Source: Flavobacterium panacagri (GTDB lineage Bacteria; Bacteroidota; Bacteroidia; Flavobacteriales; Flavobacteriaceae). From it: DNA of 64,000 bases. Positions 1-8,061 of the stretch are shown here, piece by piece. The notes under the pieces were generated by a model. That model did not search any database. It worked only from the letters and a program-made list of their open reading frames with translations, and was not told where the DNA came from. Made by a program: the position numbers and the translations under genes. The stretch spans positions 682,001 to 746,000 of the forward strand of contig NZ_CP119766.1 of the NCBI RefSeq assembly GCF_030378165.1, written 5' to 3'. The first letter of the stretch is position 1, and each line of letters starts with the position of its first letter.

Positions 1-526
1 TTGGGGCGGACAAGTTATGGACGATTACCTTTCTGCAATTGATGATGTGGCTAAAGAAAGTTATGTTGACAAAAGCCGTTTAGGTTGCGTTGGAGCGAGC
101 TATGGAGGATATTCTGTATTCTACTTAGCTGGAATTCATAAAAACCGTTTCAAAACTTTCATTGCTCACGATGGAGTTTTCAATACCGTTTCGATGTTAG
201 GAACAACTGAAGAAGTTTTCTTTAACAACTGGGATTTTGGAGGCGCGTATTGGGAAAAAGATAATGCTGTTGCTCAAAAAGCCTACACCACTTTCAACCC
301 TGCAACTTTGGTTCAGAACTGGAACCGACCTATTTTGATTTTCCAAGGCGGAAAAGATTTCCGTGTGCCAATCGGACAAGGACAAGAAGCTTTTCAGGCT
401 GCGCAGTTAAGAGGAATCAAAAGCCGATTTGTATATTTCCCAGAAGAAAATCACTGGGTTTTAAAACCTCAAAATGCTCAGGTTTGGCAAGGTGAGTTTT
501 TCAAATGGTTAAGCGAAACATTATAA
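1..526 (+). CDS. S9 family (prolyl oligopeptidase-type) peptidase, C-terminal fragment
   Basis: The reading frame is already open at the left edge (W-G-G-Q-V before the first ATG at 17), so this is the 3' end of a longer gene. The visible 169 residues form the catalytic alpha/beta-hydrolase half of a DPP/acylaminoacyl-peptidase-like serine peptidase. The nucleophile lies in GASYGG (Ser28 of the fragment), the acid in GGKDFRVP (Asp114) and the histidine in EENHW (His146), in the usual Ser-Asp-His order. The missing N-terminal part should be a beta-propeller. Such enzymes cleave oligopeptides in the periplasm or cytoplasm. The family assignment is firm; the subfamily cannot be decided without the propeller. 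Confidence 0.93.
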   Translation, partial: WGGQVMDDYLSAIDDVAKESYVDKSRLGCVGASYGGYSVFYLAGIHKNRFKTFIAHDGVFNTVSMLGTTEEVFFNNWDFGGAYWEKDNAVAQKAYTTFNPATLVQNWNRPILIFQGGKDFRVPIGQGQEAFQAAQLRGIKSRFVYFPEENHWVLKPQNAQVWQGEFFKWLSETL

Positions 527-547
527 TCGTTAAAAAATTATAAATAA

Positions 548-580
548 CAGCCGTAGATTTTACATAATCTACGGCTGTTT
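548..580 (+). terminator. rho-independent terminator of the S9 peptidase
   Basis: Perfect 12-bp stem (cagccgtagatt / aatctacggctg) with a 6-nt loop, followed by a short T-run, 21 bases after the peptidase stop codon. Confidence 0.85.
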
Positions 581-717
581 TGCTTTATACACCTTACAAT
601 TATATAACATTATCAGTAGTTTCACTGTTCTTAAAACAGATTTTTTTAGATAAATTGCAGGACATTATAATCCCGAGATTTCGGGACCAAATTTCCCCAA
701 AAACCTTTCAGTAAAAT

Positions 718-3150
718 ATGGAGACCAAAAAAAGTTACACCGCACTTAAAGTTTTATTCAGTTATGTCGCTTTGTTAGCTTTGGTGGTTACCGTTGGATG
801 GTTTTTGTATTCGGAAAATGTCGTTTATAACAAACTGGAAGATAAAATTGCTTTCGAAAAAACCAAAATCCTTAAAGTCAGTAAACTTTTTTCTAATGTT
901 TACAAAACGGAAAGTTTAGCCAGACAAACCATTCAAAGCAACTCCGAAAAAGATTTTAAAAATTATTTAATCGAAACCGATTCGCTTCGTCTTCGCCTTG
1001 ATACTTTAAAACAAATTGTTACTACAGAATATCAAAAAACACTTTTGGATAGTGTGACTTTTCTTCTGTCTGAAAAGACCAAAAACATCAAGCAGTTAAA
1101 AGAAATCAAGAATAAAGCAGACGACGAAACTTCGGTTAATAATGCGATTGACGAAATCACAAAAATGGAGTTTAATTTAAGAAAGCTGGAACTTCAAGAT
1201 TTTACAAAAAACCCAAATCAGTTAGGAAGTTATCAGCGTAGTGTTCTGCAACGCTATGTTGATTATCTAAATTCCAATATTCCGGATGACAGCACCAATA
1301 CGCTGAGCAAAAAAGCTTCCGATTCTATTTTGGCGAATTCTAAAAAACTCTTAAGTACCGTAAAATTAAAAGCCGAAAAGAAAAAAGAATCTTTGAATTT
1401 TGAAGAAAATAAATTGCTTCAGAACGAAATGGCAATTTCTGATCAGCTTCGAAAAGTGCTTCGAATTATTGAAAGAGAAATCATCATCAATTCGATCAAA
1501 AATAATTCATTAAAAGAAAAATCTTTAAAAAGAGTCAACGAAATTGTAACTGCTTCTGCTGTTATCGGTTTATTGTTAACTGTATTTTTCTCTATTTTGA
1601 TTGTGAGTGATTATTCTAAATCTCAGGTCTATAAAAAACAGTTAGAAATAGCCAATTTCAAGACCAAAAATCTGCTTAAAAGCCGAGAACAATTAATCTC
1701 TACTGTAAGCCACGATTTAAAAACACCTTTGAGCACCATTGTGGGATATTCTGAACTTTTAGGAAATTCAGATGTGAATACTAAGCAGTCTTATTTTATC
1801 AAAAACATCAAAAATTCATCTGAGTATATTACACAGCTGGTTCAGGATTTATTAGACTTCTCACAAATTGAGGCCGGAAAAATTTCGATTGAAAAAGTTC
1901 CGTTTTTACTTCCTGAAATCATTGAAGATGTTGCCCAAAATATCCATACTGTTTACAAGCAAAAAGATATTGATCTTATTATTAATGTTGATGAAAAATT
2001 TCAGAAACGCATCGTTGGTGATCCATTTCGATTAAAACAAATTCTGACCAACATTATCGGAAATGCTTATAAGTTTACAGAACAAGGTCATATACGAATT
2101 GCTGCTTACGCGGATGAAGAGGATACTTTTACTATTTCTATTCAAGATACTGGAATAGGAATTGAAAAAGCCAATCAGAAATTGGTTTTTGAAGAGTTTG
2201 CCCAAGCGAATGAAAACATTGAAAAAACATATGGAGGCACTGGTTTAGGATTATCTATCTGTAAAAAAATTATTTCTATTTTGGGTGGCAGTTTAAGCTT
2301 GGATAGTATTTTTGGAAAAGGAAGCACTTTTACAATTCAACTGCCTTTATTATTTGATAATAGCCAACCCAATTTAAATGAAGCAAATAAGACTTTAAGA
2401 AATACCAAAAAAAACACTTTTATTGTGGTTGATGATGATATTAATCTTTTGAATTTAACCAGCGGTGTTTTGAAACAGGAGCAACATCAGGTTTTTTCTT
2501 TTACTAATCCTATTAAAGCTTTAGAAACCATTCAAAATACACATTTTGATTTTGTGATTACTGACATTCAGATGCCGGAAATTGACGGTTTTATGTTTTT
2601 AGAAAAGCTAAAAGAACTTCCTGAAACTACTTTCAAAAACCAGCCTGTTATTGCACTTACAGGAAGAACCGATTTAGATCTTTCGGTTTATAAAGATGCT
2701 GGTTTTACAACGGTTGTCAAAAAGCCTTATTCGCCAAAAATTTTACTAGAAACTATCCAGCACATTTTGGATCATGAAGAAATTCCTGTTGCAGAAACAA
2801 TAGAAAATGATGAAGATAATGCTTCTCAGATGTATTCGTTAGAAACTCTAAAGGACTTTCTAGGTCAGGATGATTCTGCTTTAAAAGAAGTTTTAAAATC
2901 TTTTATAGAAAACACTCATGATAATTTAAATCTTCTGAAAACAGCAGTAAGCGATACTAACCACGATGAAATAAAATCAATTTCGCACCGAATTGCTCCA
3001 ATGTTCAGACAAATTCAGGCAAAAGAAATTGGAGAAATTTTAAAGACTTTGGAAAAAGAAGATTTAAATACGCTTGACATTAAAAGTATTTATTCTGATT
3101 TAGAACAAAAAATTATTGTTCTTTTTGAAGCATTAAAACAGGAAATATAA
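718..3150 (+). CDS. hybrid sensor histidine kinase with REC and HPt domains
   Basis: An 810-residue membrane hybrid kinase. Transmembrane segments lie near residues 12-30 and 278-298 and flank a largely helical periplasmic sensor region. Next comes a HisKA domain with SHDLKTPL (phospho-acceptor His332), then a HATPase domain with an N box (NIIGNAYKFT), G1 (DTGIGI) and G2 (GGTGLGLSI). A receiver domain follows (VVDDD, VITDIQMPEIDG with Asp616, Lys in KKPY), and the C-terminus is an HPt domain (SHRIAPMF, His757). Phosphate could therefore relay His-Asp-His to a separate regulator. The convergent sigma-54-type regulator at 3180-4547 is the obvious candidate partner, but that pairing is inferred from proximity only. 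Confidence 0.93.
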   Translation: METKKSYTALKVLFSYVALLALVVTVGWFLYSENVVYNKLEDKIAFEKTKILKVSKLFSNVYKTESLARQTIQSNSEKDFKNYLIETDSLRLRLDTLKQIVTTEYQKTLLDSVTFLLSEKTKNIKQLKEIKNKADDETSVNNAIDEITKMEFNLRKLELQDFTKNPNQLGSYQRSVLQRYVDYLNSNIPDDSTNTLSKKASDSILANSKKLLSTVKLKAEKKKESLNFEENKLLQNEMAISDQLRKVLRIIEREIIINSIKNNSLKEKSLKRVNEIVTASAVIGLLLTVFFSILIVSDYSKSQVYKKQLEIANFKTKNLLKSREQLISTVSHDLKTPLSTIVGYSELLGNSDVNTKQSYFIKNIKNSSEYITQLVQDLLDFSQIEAGKISIEKVPFLLPEIIEDVAQNIHTVYKQKDIDLIINVDEKFQKRIVGDPFRLKQILTNIIGNAYKFTEQGHIRIAAYADEEDTFTISIQDTGIGIEKANQKLVFEEFAQANENIEKTYGGTGLGLSICKKIISILGGSLSLDSIFGKGSTFTIQLPLLFDNSQPNLNEANKTLRNTKKNTFIVVDDDINLLNLTSGVLKQEQHQVFSFTNPIKALETIQNTHFDFVITDIQMPEIDGFMFLEKLKELPETTFKNQPVIALTGRTDLDLSVYKDAGFTTVVKKPYSPKILLETIQHILDHEEIPVAETIENDEDNASQMYSLETLKDFLGQDDSALKEVLKSFIENTHDNLNLLKTAVSDTNHDEIKSISHRIAPMFRQIQAKEIGEILKTLEKEDLNTLDIKSIYSDLEQKIIVLFEALKQEI

Positions 3151-3157
3151 AAAAGAA

Positions 3158-3181
3158 AAAGCGCTTTAAATAAAGCGCTTT
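3158..3181. terminator. bidirectional terminator between kinase and response regulator
   Basis: Near-perfect hairpin (aaagcgcttta / taaagcgcttt) with an A-run on its left and T-rich sequence on its right. It lies between two convergent genes, and its right arm reaches into the stop codon of the minus-strand regulator. Confidence 0.75.
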
Positions 3182-4547
3182 ATTCTAATTCTATATTATA
3201 TTGTTTCAATTTGTTGTAAAGTGTTTTTCGGGTAATTTTCAGAAGCTTGGCTGCTTCAGACTTATTGTTCTGCGCTTTCGATAAAGCATGAATAATGGCT
3301 TCTTTTTCATTTTCAGACAATGAAAAACTACCACTCCCTGCCGACTGCTTTTGAATTTGAAAGAATTCTGCAGGAAGCACATCACTTTCTATAAAATCGC
3401 CTCTAGACAAAAGAGTCGAACGTTTTACACAGTTTTGTAATTCACGTAAATTTCCCGGCCAACTATAATTTTGAAAAATCGAAACCACTTCTGGCGAAAA
3501 TCCAATGATCTCTTTATTCAATTGTTCATTGGCTTTTTCAAGGAAATAATCGGCAAAAACCATTAAATCTTCATCGCGATCTTTTAAAGACGGAGACTGA
3601 ATCGAAAACTCATTGATTCTATGGTATAAATCCTCTCTAAAATCGCCGTTTTTTACTGCCTCGCGTAAATCTTCATTGGTTGCTGTAATAATGCGTATAT
3701 CGACGTTTATTTCTTTATTGCTTCCAACTGGTTTTATTTTTCTTTCCTGAAGCGCTCTCAACAACTGGATTTGATTTTCGTACGAAAGGTTTCCAATTTC
3801 ATCCAAAAATAAAGTTCCACCATTAGCCGCTTCAAAATATCCCATTTTATCGCTGATTGCGCCAGTGAACGATCCTTTTAAGTGACCAAAGAATTCACTT
3901 GCAGCCAATTCTTTCGGAATCGCACCACAATCGACAGCTATAAAATTATTACTTTTTCTCTGACTCTGCTGATGAATGCTTTTCGCAATGATTTCTTTCC
4001 CTGTGCCGCTTTCGCCGATAATTAAAACCGACATATCTGTTGGGCTTACCAATTGAATATGATCCCAAAGTTTTTTAGAAGCAACCGAAATTCCTCTCAC
4101 AAATTCATTTTCAGGAGAAGAAGCTGTTTTCTTTACTGCTTTTTTCTTTTTAGCAGGAGCTTCTGTTTCTTCTTCCTCTTCTTCTTTTGGAGTTTGCAAT
4201 GCATTAGTAATCACAAGCAAAACCTCGTCAGGATTGAAAGGTTTCGAAATATAATCGGCCGCACCATTTTTTATGGCTTTAACTGCAGTATTAACATCAG
4301 AGTAGCCTGTCATTAAAACAACAGGAATATGTGGGTATTCGTTTTTAAATTCAGACATCAAACCAATACCGTCAGAATCAGGCAGGCGAAGGTCAGTCAA
4401 AATCAAATCAAAAGATTCGTTTTTAACCGCAGTACGTGCTTCTGCAGCAGAGAAAGCAATCGTTACATCAAACATTTTTTTAATTAGAAATTTTTCTAAT
4501 AATTTACAAAACGCGATGTCATCTTCTATCAATAATATCTTGGGCAT
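3180..4547 (-). CDS. sigma-54-dependent response regulator (NtrC family)
   Basis: A 455-residue activator with the standard three-part layout. The N-terminal receiver has LIEDD, the phospho-acceptor in LILTDLRLPDSDG (Asp52) and Lys in SKPFNP. A charged Glu/Lys-rich linker spans about 121-145. The AAA+ domain has Walker A GESGTGKE (178-185), the sigma-54 contact loop GSFTGA (225-230, a common variant of GAFTGA) and Walker B GGTLFLDEI. A Fis-type helix-turn-helix (NKSEAAKLLKITRKTLYNKL) closes the protein. It should hydrolyse ATP to open sigma-54 promoters. It lies immediately downstream, on the same strand, of the five-gene PepSY-like array, whose upstream region has features expected of a sigma-54 target. 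Confidence 0.95.
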   Translation of the reverse strand: MPKILLIEDDIAFCKLLEKFLIKKMFDVTIAFSAAEARTAVKNESFDLILTDLRLPDSDGIGLMSEFKNEYPHIPVVLMTGYSDVNTAVKAIKNGAADYISKPFNPDEVLLVITNALQTPKEEEEEETEAPAKKKKAVKKTASSPENEFVRGISVASKKLWDHIQLVSPTDMSVLIIGESGTGKEIIAKSIHQQSQRKSNNFIAVDCGAIPKELAASEFFGHLKGSFTGAISDKMGYFEAANGGTLFLDEIGNLSYENQIQLLRALQERKIKPVGSNKEINVDIRIITATNEDLREAVKNGDFREDLYHRINEFSIQSPSLKDRDEDLMVFADYFLEKANEQLNKEIIGFSPEVVSIFQNYSWPGNLRELQNCVKRSTLLSRGDFIESDVLPAEFFQIQKQSAGSGSFSLSENEKEAIIHALSKAQNNKSEAAKLLKITRKTLYNKLKQYNIELE

Positions 4548-4617
4548 TTGCTTTTAGGGAGTTTTTTGCTAAAATAAGACTATTAAAATTGGATTTTCAC
4601 AAAATTATGCAAAAAAA

Positions 4618-4641
4618 AAGAGATTGCACGACGCAATCTCT
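4618..4641 (-). terminator. terminator of the PepSY-like gene array
   Basis: Stem gagattgc / gcaatctc with a 5-nt loop. Read on the minus strand it is followed by a long T-run (the A-run at 4611-4619). It lies 35 bases after the stop of the last array gene and separates the array from the response regulator. Confidence 0.85.
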
Positions 4642-4675
4642 TTTTCACCAAAAACATAAATCTAAATTCACCTAA

Positions 4676-4972
4676 TTATATCTTCAACCAGTTACCATTG
4701 ACATCTGAGTAAACAGTAGCCTTTTGGTCTCCAACTGATATTTCTAGTTTGTACTCTTTTTTATCATTTACAAATGCTTTATCCAGTTTTGCTCCCGGAT
4801 AAGCTGTCTGCAAAGCTGTTTTTACAGCTGCAGGCACAGCATCTACAGCAACTTCTGTGTATTCTGACTGAATAACTACAGTCGTTTTAGCATCTTCTGA
4901 AACAGGCAATACATTGGCATGAATTGACATTGTTCCTAGAAGGATAACTGCTGATAAGATTAACTTTTTCAT
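4676..4972 (-). CDS. secreted PepSY-like (DUF2874-type) protein, array copy 5
   Basis: A 98-residue protein with an N-terminal signal peptide (MKKLILSAVILLGTMSIHA). One small domain follows: a D/E-Y-T-E-V lead, an amphipathic VPAAVKTALQTAYPGA helix, a KA-x2-N-x-KKEYKLEI strand, and a closing DVNGNWLKI hairpin. That layout is typical of the PepSY-like/beta-lactamase-inhibitor-like family (PF11396) common in Bacteroidota, which has no settled biochemical role. It is the last gene of the array, 17 bases after copy 4, and is followed by a strong terminator. Periplasmic location is inferred from the signal peptide. Confidence 0.85.
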   Translation of the reverse strand: MKKLILSAVILLGTMSIHANVLPVSEDAKTTVVIQSEYTEVAVDAVPAAVKTALQTAYPGAKLDKAFVNDKKEYKLEISVGDQKATVYSDVNGNWLKI

Positions 4973-4989
4973 GATGCTGATTTTTTTAA

Positions 4990-5283
4990 TTATTTTTTGA
5001 TGATATTACCAGAAGCATCTGTAAAAATAGTGTACTTCTTGTCTCCGCTTGAAATTTCAAGTTTGTACTCGTTTTTCGCGTTTTTATAAGCTTTTTCAAG
5101 CTTAGTATTCGGGAAAGATTTTTCAATTGTTGACTTCACTGCTGCCGGAACGGCGTCTGCAGCTACTTCAGTATATTCATCTTGAATTAGTACGGATTGA
5201 GTGATCGAAATCGCTGGAAGAACTGTGGCATTAACCGATAAACTTCCTAAAACAATCGCTGCTGATAAAACTAACTTTTTCAT
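4990..5283 (-). CDS. secreted PepSY-like protein, array copy 4
   Basis: A 97-residue paralogue with a signal peptide ending near NA-T (MKKLVLSAAIVLGSLSVNA). The core matches copy 5: EYTEVAADAVPAAVK, an SFPNTKLEKAYKN stretch, EYKLEISSGDKKYTIF and a DASGNIIKK tail. There is no tryptophan in the last hairpin, where copies 1, 2 and 5 have GTWIK or GNWLK. It is 17 bases upstream of copy 5 and transcribed with it. The function is unknown beyond a probable periplasmic binding or inhibitor-like module. Confidence 0.85.
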   Translation of the reverse strand: MKKLVLSAAIVLGSLSVNATVLPAISITQSVLIQDEYTEVAADAVPAAVKSTIEKSFPNTKLEKAYKNAKNEYKLEISSGDKKYTIFTDASGNIIKK

Positions 5284-5300
5284 AATATTTATGGTTTAAA

Positions 5301-5591
5301 TTATTTTTTAAGAATGTTTCCAGAAGCGTCTGTATAAACGATCGATTTTTCACCACGAACGGTTATCTCAATTTTGTACTCCTTTTTGTCATTTACCCAT
5401 GCTTTTTCAAGCACTACACCAGGATAAGCTTCGTCTAAGCCTTTCTTTACAGCTGCCGGAACTCCGTCTACTTCTTTATATCCATCCTGATCATTAACTG
5501 TCTGCACCATTGGGCTGGTTGCAGCAGCGGTTTCTGCGTGCATCGACAAACTGCCTAAAACAATTGCTGCCGATAAGATTAACTTTTTCAT
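5301..5591 (-). CDS. secreted PepSY-like protein, array copy 3
   Basis: A 96-residue paralogue with signal peptide MKKLILSAAIVLGSLSMHA. The mature domain reads YKEVDGVPAAVKKGLDEAYPG, then KAWVNDKKEYKIEI, then VYTDASGNILKK. It is the most divergent copy just after the signal peptide (a short Ala/Thr linker) and is two residues shorter before VPAAV. Its tail resembles copy 4, whereas copies 1 and 2 end NADGTWIK. Spacing to copy 4 is 17 bases, so the last three copies look like one transcription unit. Confidence 0.85.
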   Translation of the reverse strand: MKKLILSAAIVLGSLSMHAETAAATSPMVQTVNDQDGYKEVDGVPAAVKKGLDEAYPGVVLEKAWVNDKKEYKIEITVRGEKSIVYTDASGNILKK

Positions 5592-5619
5592 AGTAATAGT
5601 TTTTTAGGGTTAGATTTAA

Positions 5620-5916
5620 TTATTGTTTAATCCAAGTTCCGTCTGCGTTAGCAAAAAGATTTCCTGTTTTGTCTCCAACAGCTACTTCAAGCTTATACTC
5701 ATTTTTAGTATTTTTAAACGCTTTTGTTAGAACTGCATCTGGATATGCTTTTTTAAGCGCATCTGTAATTGCAGTCGGAACTTCCACTACTTTAATTTCT
5801 GTATAATCATCTTGAATAGAGATTGTTTTTACGATAGTATTTGAAATTGGCGAAGTTGAAGCAAATGATGTTAAACCTCCCAAAACGATTGCGGCTGATA
5901 GAAATAAATTTTTCAT
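5620..5916 (-). CDS. secreted PepSY-like protein, array copy 2
   Basis: A 98-residue paralogue with signal peptide MKNLFLSAAIVLGGLTSFA. Its body is very close to copy 1: shared NTIVKTISI, DDYTEIK or DEYTEIK, ALKKAYP, a KNTKNEYKL strand, VGDKTGNLF and NADGTWIK. The pair therefore looks like the most recent duplication in the array. It lies 75 bases downstream of copy 1 and 28 bases upstream of copy 3. Confidence 0.85.
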   Translation of the reverse strand: MKNLFLSAAIVLGGLTSFASTSPISNTIVKTISIQDDYTEIKVVEVPTAITDALKKAYPDAVLTKAFKNTKNEYKLEVAVGDKTGNLFANADGTWIKQ

Positions 5917-5991
5917 GATAATTATATTTTAATGTTGTTAATTTGATCTTAGTATTCTTGATCTGGATTTTCACAAAACCTACAATTTAGA

Positions 5992-6288
5992 TTATTTTTT
6001 AATCCAAGTTCCGTCTGCATTAGCGAAAAGATTTCCAACTTTGTCACCAACAGTAACATCAAGTTTATACTCAGATTTTTCGTTTTTATATGCTTTTGTA
6101 ATCACAGCTTCTGGATATGCTTTTTTCAAAGCTTCCGAAATTGCTGCTGGTAATTCTTCTAGTTTGATTTCAGTGTATTCGTCTTCAATAGAAATCGTTT
6201 TTACGATTGTATTGTTTACTTGTGTAGTTGAAGCGAATGAAGTTAAACTTCCTAAGACAATTGCGGCTGATAAAAATAAATTTTTCAT
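5992..6288 (-). CDS. secreted PepSY-like protein, array copy 1 (promoter-proximal)
   Basis: A 98-residue protein with signal peptide MKNLFLSAAIVLGSLTSFA. Its domain has IEDEYTEIKLEELPAAISEALKKAYP, split here as DEYTEIK and EELPAAI plus a KKAYP helix end, then KSEYKLDVTVGDK and NADGTWIKK. It is first in the array. The 316-base upstream gap holds a sigma-54-like -24 element about 75 bases before the start codon and paired 20-bp-spaced repeats further upstream. Those suggest control by the neighbouring NtrC-type regulator, which is an inference. Confidence 0.85.
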   Translation of the reverse strand: MKNLFLSAAIVLGSLTSFASTTQVNNTIVKTISIEDEYTEIKLEELPAAISEALKKAYPEAVITKAYKNEKSEYKLDVTVGDKVGNLFANADGTWIKK

Positions 6289-6351
6289 AACGTATATATT
6301 TAAATTAATAGTTGTTTACGCTTTAGATAATGAAATTATTATGCCGTAATG

Positions 6352-6367
6352 AAAAAGAACTGTGCCA
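6352..6367 (-). promoter_or_regulatory. candidate sigma-54 promoter for the PepSY-like array
   Basis: Minus strand 6367-6352 reads TGGCACAGTTCTTTTT. The -24 half TGGCAC is perfect. At the expected distance the -12 half is TTTT instead of TTGC, so two key bases do not match. It lies 64 bases upstream of array copy 1 and would give a 5' leader of about 50 bases. It is reported as a candidate because of the adjacent sigma-54 activator gene. Confidence 0.4.
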
Positions 6368-6428
6368 AACCTCGTAAAGACTTGTTTTTAAAGGCTTTTA
6401 TGAGATATACCAAAAAAAGGTAAAAAGT

Positions 6429-6462
6429 AAAAAGGTGTGTAAAAGAGAAAAAAGGTGTGTAA
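6429..6462. repeat. paired direct repeats, possible activator-binding (UAS) sites
   Basis: The 14-mer aaaaaggtgtgtaa occurs at 6429-6442 and again at 6449-6462, a period of exactly 20 bp (about two helical turns). A partial copy (aaaaaaaggtaaaaag) precedes it at 6413. The pair sits 60-100 bases upstream of the candidate -24 box, the usual place for binding sites of NtrC-type activators. Confidence 0.5.
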
Positions 6463-6570
6463 TAAGTAAACACTTAAAGTGTAACCTTATGAAATTTTCT
6501 AGTTGAAAGTTTCAGGTTTGAAGTTTCAAGTTGAATCAAAAGAACGTATTCAAAACTTATATAAAGAAAA
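6463..6570. other. non-coding gap upstream of the array
   Basis: The rest of the 316-base gap between array copy 1 and accC. It holds low-complexity AT-rich sequence, including gttgaaagtttcagg and tttgaagtttcaagttg around 6502-6534, a tract resembling degenerate filler between genes. No reading frame with a credible start is seen. Confidence 0.5.
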
Positions 6571-6598
6571 AAGGCTGTCAAAAAAAATTGACAGCCTT
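6571..6598 (-). terminator. terminator of the accB-accC operon
   Basis: Stem aggctgtca / tgacagcct around an A-rich loop. On the minus strand it is followed by T-rich sequence (ttttttcttta). It lies 7 bases after the accC stop. Confidence 0.85.
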
Positions 6599-6604
6599 CT
6601 ATAA

Positions 6605-7951
6605 TTATTCTGGATTATTCATTTTAAATGTATCCATAAATGCAGTTGTATAATCTCCTGCAATATATTTTGGATCATCCATTAATTGTCTGTGGAAAGG
6701 AATTGTAGTTTTCACACCTTCGATTACGAACTCATCCAAAGCTCTTCGCATTTTGCTAATCGCTTCTTCACGAGATTGTGCCGTTGTAATTAACTTAGCA
6801 ATCATAGAGTCGTAGTTTGGCGGAATACTATATCCTGAGTAAACGTGAGTATCTAAACGTACTCCGTGTCCTCCTGGCATATGAAGCGTAGTAATTTTTC
6901 CTGGTGAAGGACGAAAATCGTTATAAGGATCTTCAGCGTTAATACGACATTCGATAGCGTGTAATTCTGGAAGGTAGTTTTTACCTGAAATCGGAATTCC
7001 AGCAGCCACCATAATCTGCTCACGAATCAAATCATAATCAATAACTTGTTCTGTGATTGGGTGCTCTACTTGAATACGAGTATTCATTTCCATGAAATAG
7101 AAGTTTCTGTGTTTGTCAACCAAAAACTCTACAGTTCCAGCTCCTTCATATTTAATGAATTCAGCAGCTTTTACAGCAGCTTCCCCCATTCTAGCACGAA
7201 GTTCGTCTGTCATAAACGGAGAAGGAGTTTCTTCCGTTAATTTTTGGTGACGACGTTGTACAGAACAATCTCTTTCAGAAAGGTGGCAAGCTTTACCATA
7301 AGCATCACCAACAACTTGAATTTCGATATGACGTGGCTCTTCAATAAGTTTCTCCATGTACATTCCGTCATTTCCAAATGCTGCAGCAGCTTCTTGGCGC
7401 GCGCTTTCCCAAGCTTTTAAAAGCTCTTCTTCTTTCCAGATGGCACGCATTCCTTTTCCACCACCACCAGCAGTAGCTTTCATCATTACTGGATAGCCAA
7501 TTTCTTTAGCTGTTTTTTGCGCATGTTCGTAAGATTCTAATAATCCATCTGAACCTGGTACACAAGGAACTCCTGCCGCTTTCATTGTCGCTTTTGCAGA
7601 AGCTTTATCTCCCATACGGTCGATCATTTCAGGAGCTGCACCAATAAATTTGATTCCGTGCTCTTGACAAATTTTAGAGAATTTAGCATTCTCAGAAAGA
7701 AATCCATAACCTGGATGAATTGCATCTGCATTTGTAATTTCTGCAGCTGCAATAATATTTGACATTTTCAAATACGATAAGTTACTCGGAGGAGGGCCAA
7801 TACAAACCGCTTCGTCAGCAAATTTAACGTGTAAACTTTCTGCGTCGGCTGTAGAGTAAACTGCAACAGTTTTGATTCCCATTTCCTTACATGTACGAAT
7901 TACACGTAGTGCAATTTCTCCTCTATTCGCAATTAATATTTTTTTAAACAT
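6605..7951 (-). CDS. accC: acetyl-CoA carboxylase, biotin carboxylase subunit
   Basis: The 448-residue length is typical of AccC. The N-terminus [20 protein letters not shown] is diagnostic. The ATP-grasp region carries [12 protein letters not shown], the catalytic stretch has [15 protein letters not shown], and the metal and bicarbonate-binding part has [11 protein letters not shown]. The enzyme carboxylates biotin on AccB with ATP and bicarbonate for malonyl-CoA synthesis. It is last in the fabH-accB-accC run, 110 bases after accB, and is followed by a terminator. Acyl-CoA carboxylases of the propionyl type share this subunit architecture, but coupling to an 18-kDa AccB and FabH favours fatty-acid synthesis. 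Confidence 0.95.
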   Translation of the reverse strand: MFKKILIANRGEIALRVIRTCKEMGIKTVAVYSTADAESLHVKFADEAVCIGPPPSNLSYLKMSNIIAAAEITNADAIHPGYGFLSENAKFSKICQEHGIKFIGAAPEMIDRMGDKASAKATMKAAGVPCVPGSDGLLESYEHAQKTAKEIGYPVMMKATAGGGGKGMRAIWKEEELLKAWESARQEAAAAFGNDGMYMEKLIEEPRHIEIQVVGDAYGKACHLSERDCSVQRRHQKLTEETPSPFMTDELRARMGEAAVKAAEFIKYEGAGTVEFLVDKHRNFYFMEMNTRIQVEHPITEQVIDYDLIREQIMVAAGIPISGKNYLPELHAIECRINAEDPYNDFRPSPGKITTLHMPGGHGVRLDTHVYSGYSIPPNYDSMIAKLITTAQSREEAISKMRRALDEFVIEGVKTTIPFHRQLMDDPKYIAGDYTTAFMDTFKMNNPE

Positions 7952-8028
7952 CTTATTTTAATTAGATAATTAGACAATTTGAGAATTAGATAATTTTAGA
8001 TGTCTGCGATATTAATTCTGCCAGATCA

Positions 8029-8056
8029 ATCTAAAATCTAAAATCTAAAATCTAAA
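8029..8056. repeat. four tandem copies of a 7-bp unit in the accB-accC spacer
   Basis: The unit atctaaa is repeated four times without interruption (8029-8056), next to imperfect attagataatt repeats at 7966-7999. It lies in the 110-base spacer between accB and accC. Confidence 0.8.
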
Positions 8057-8061
8057 TTTAT

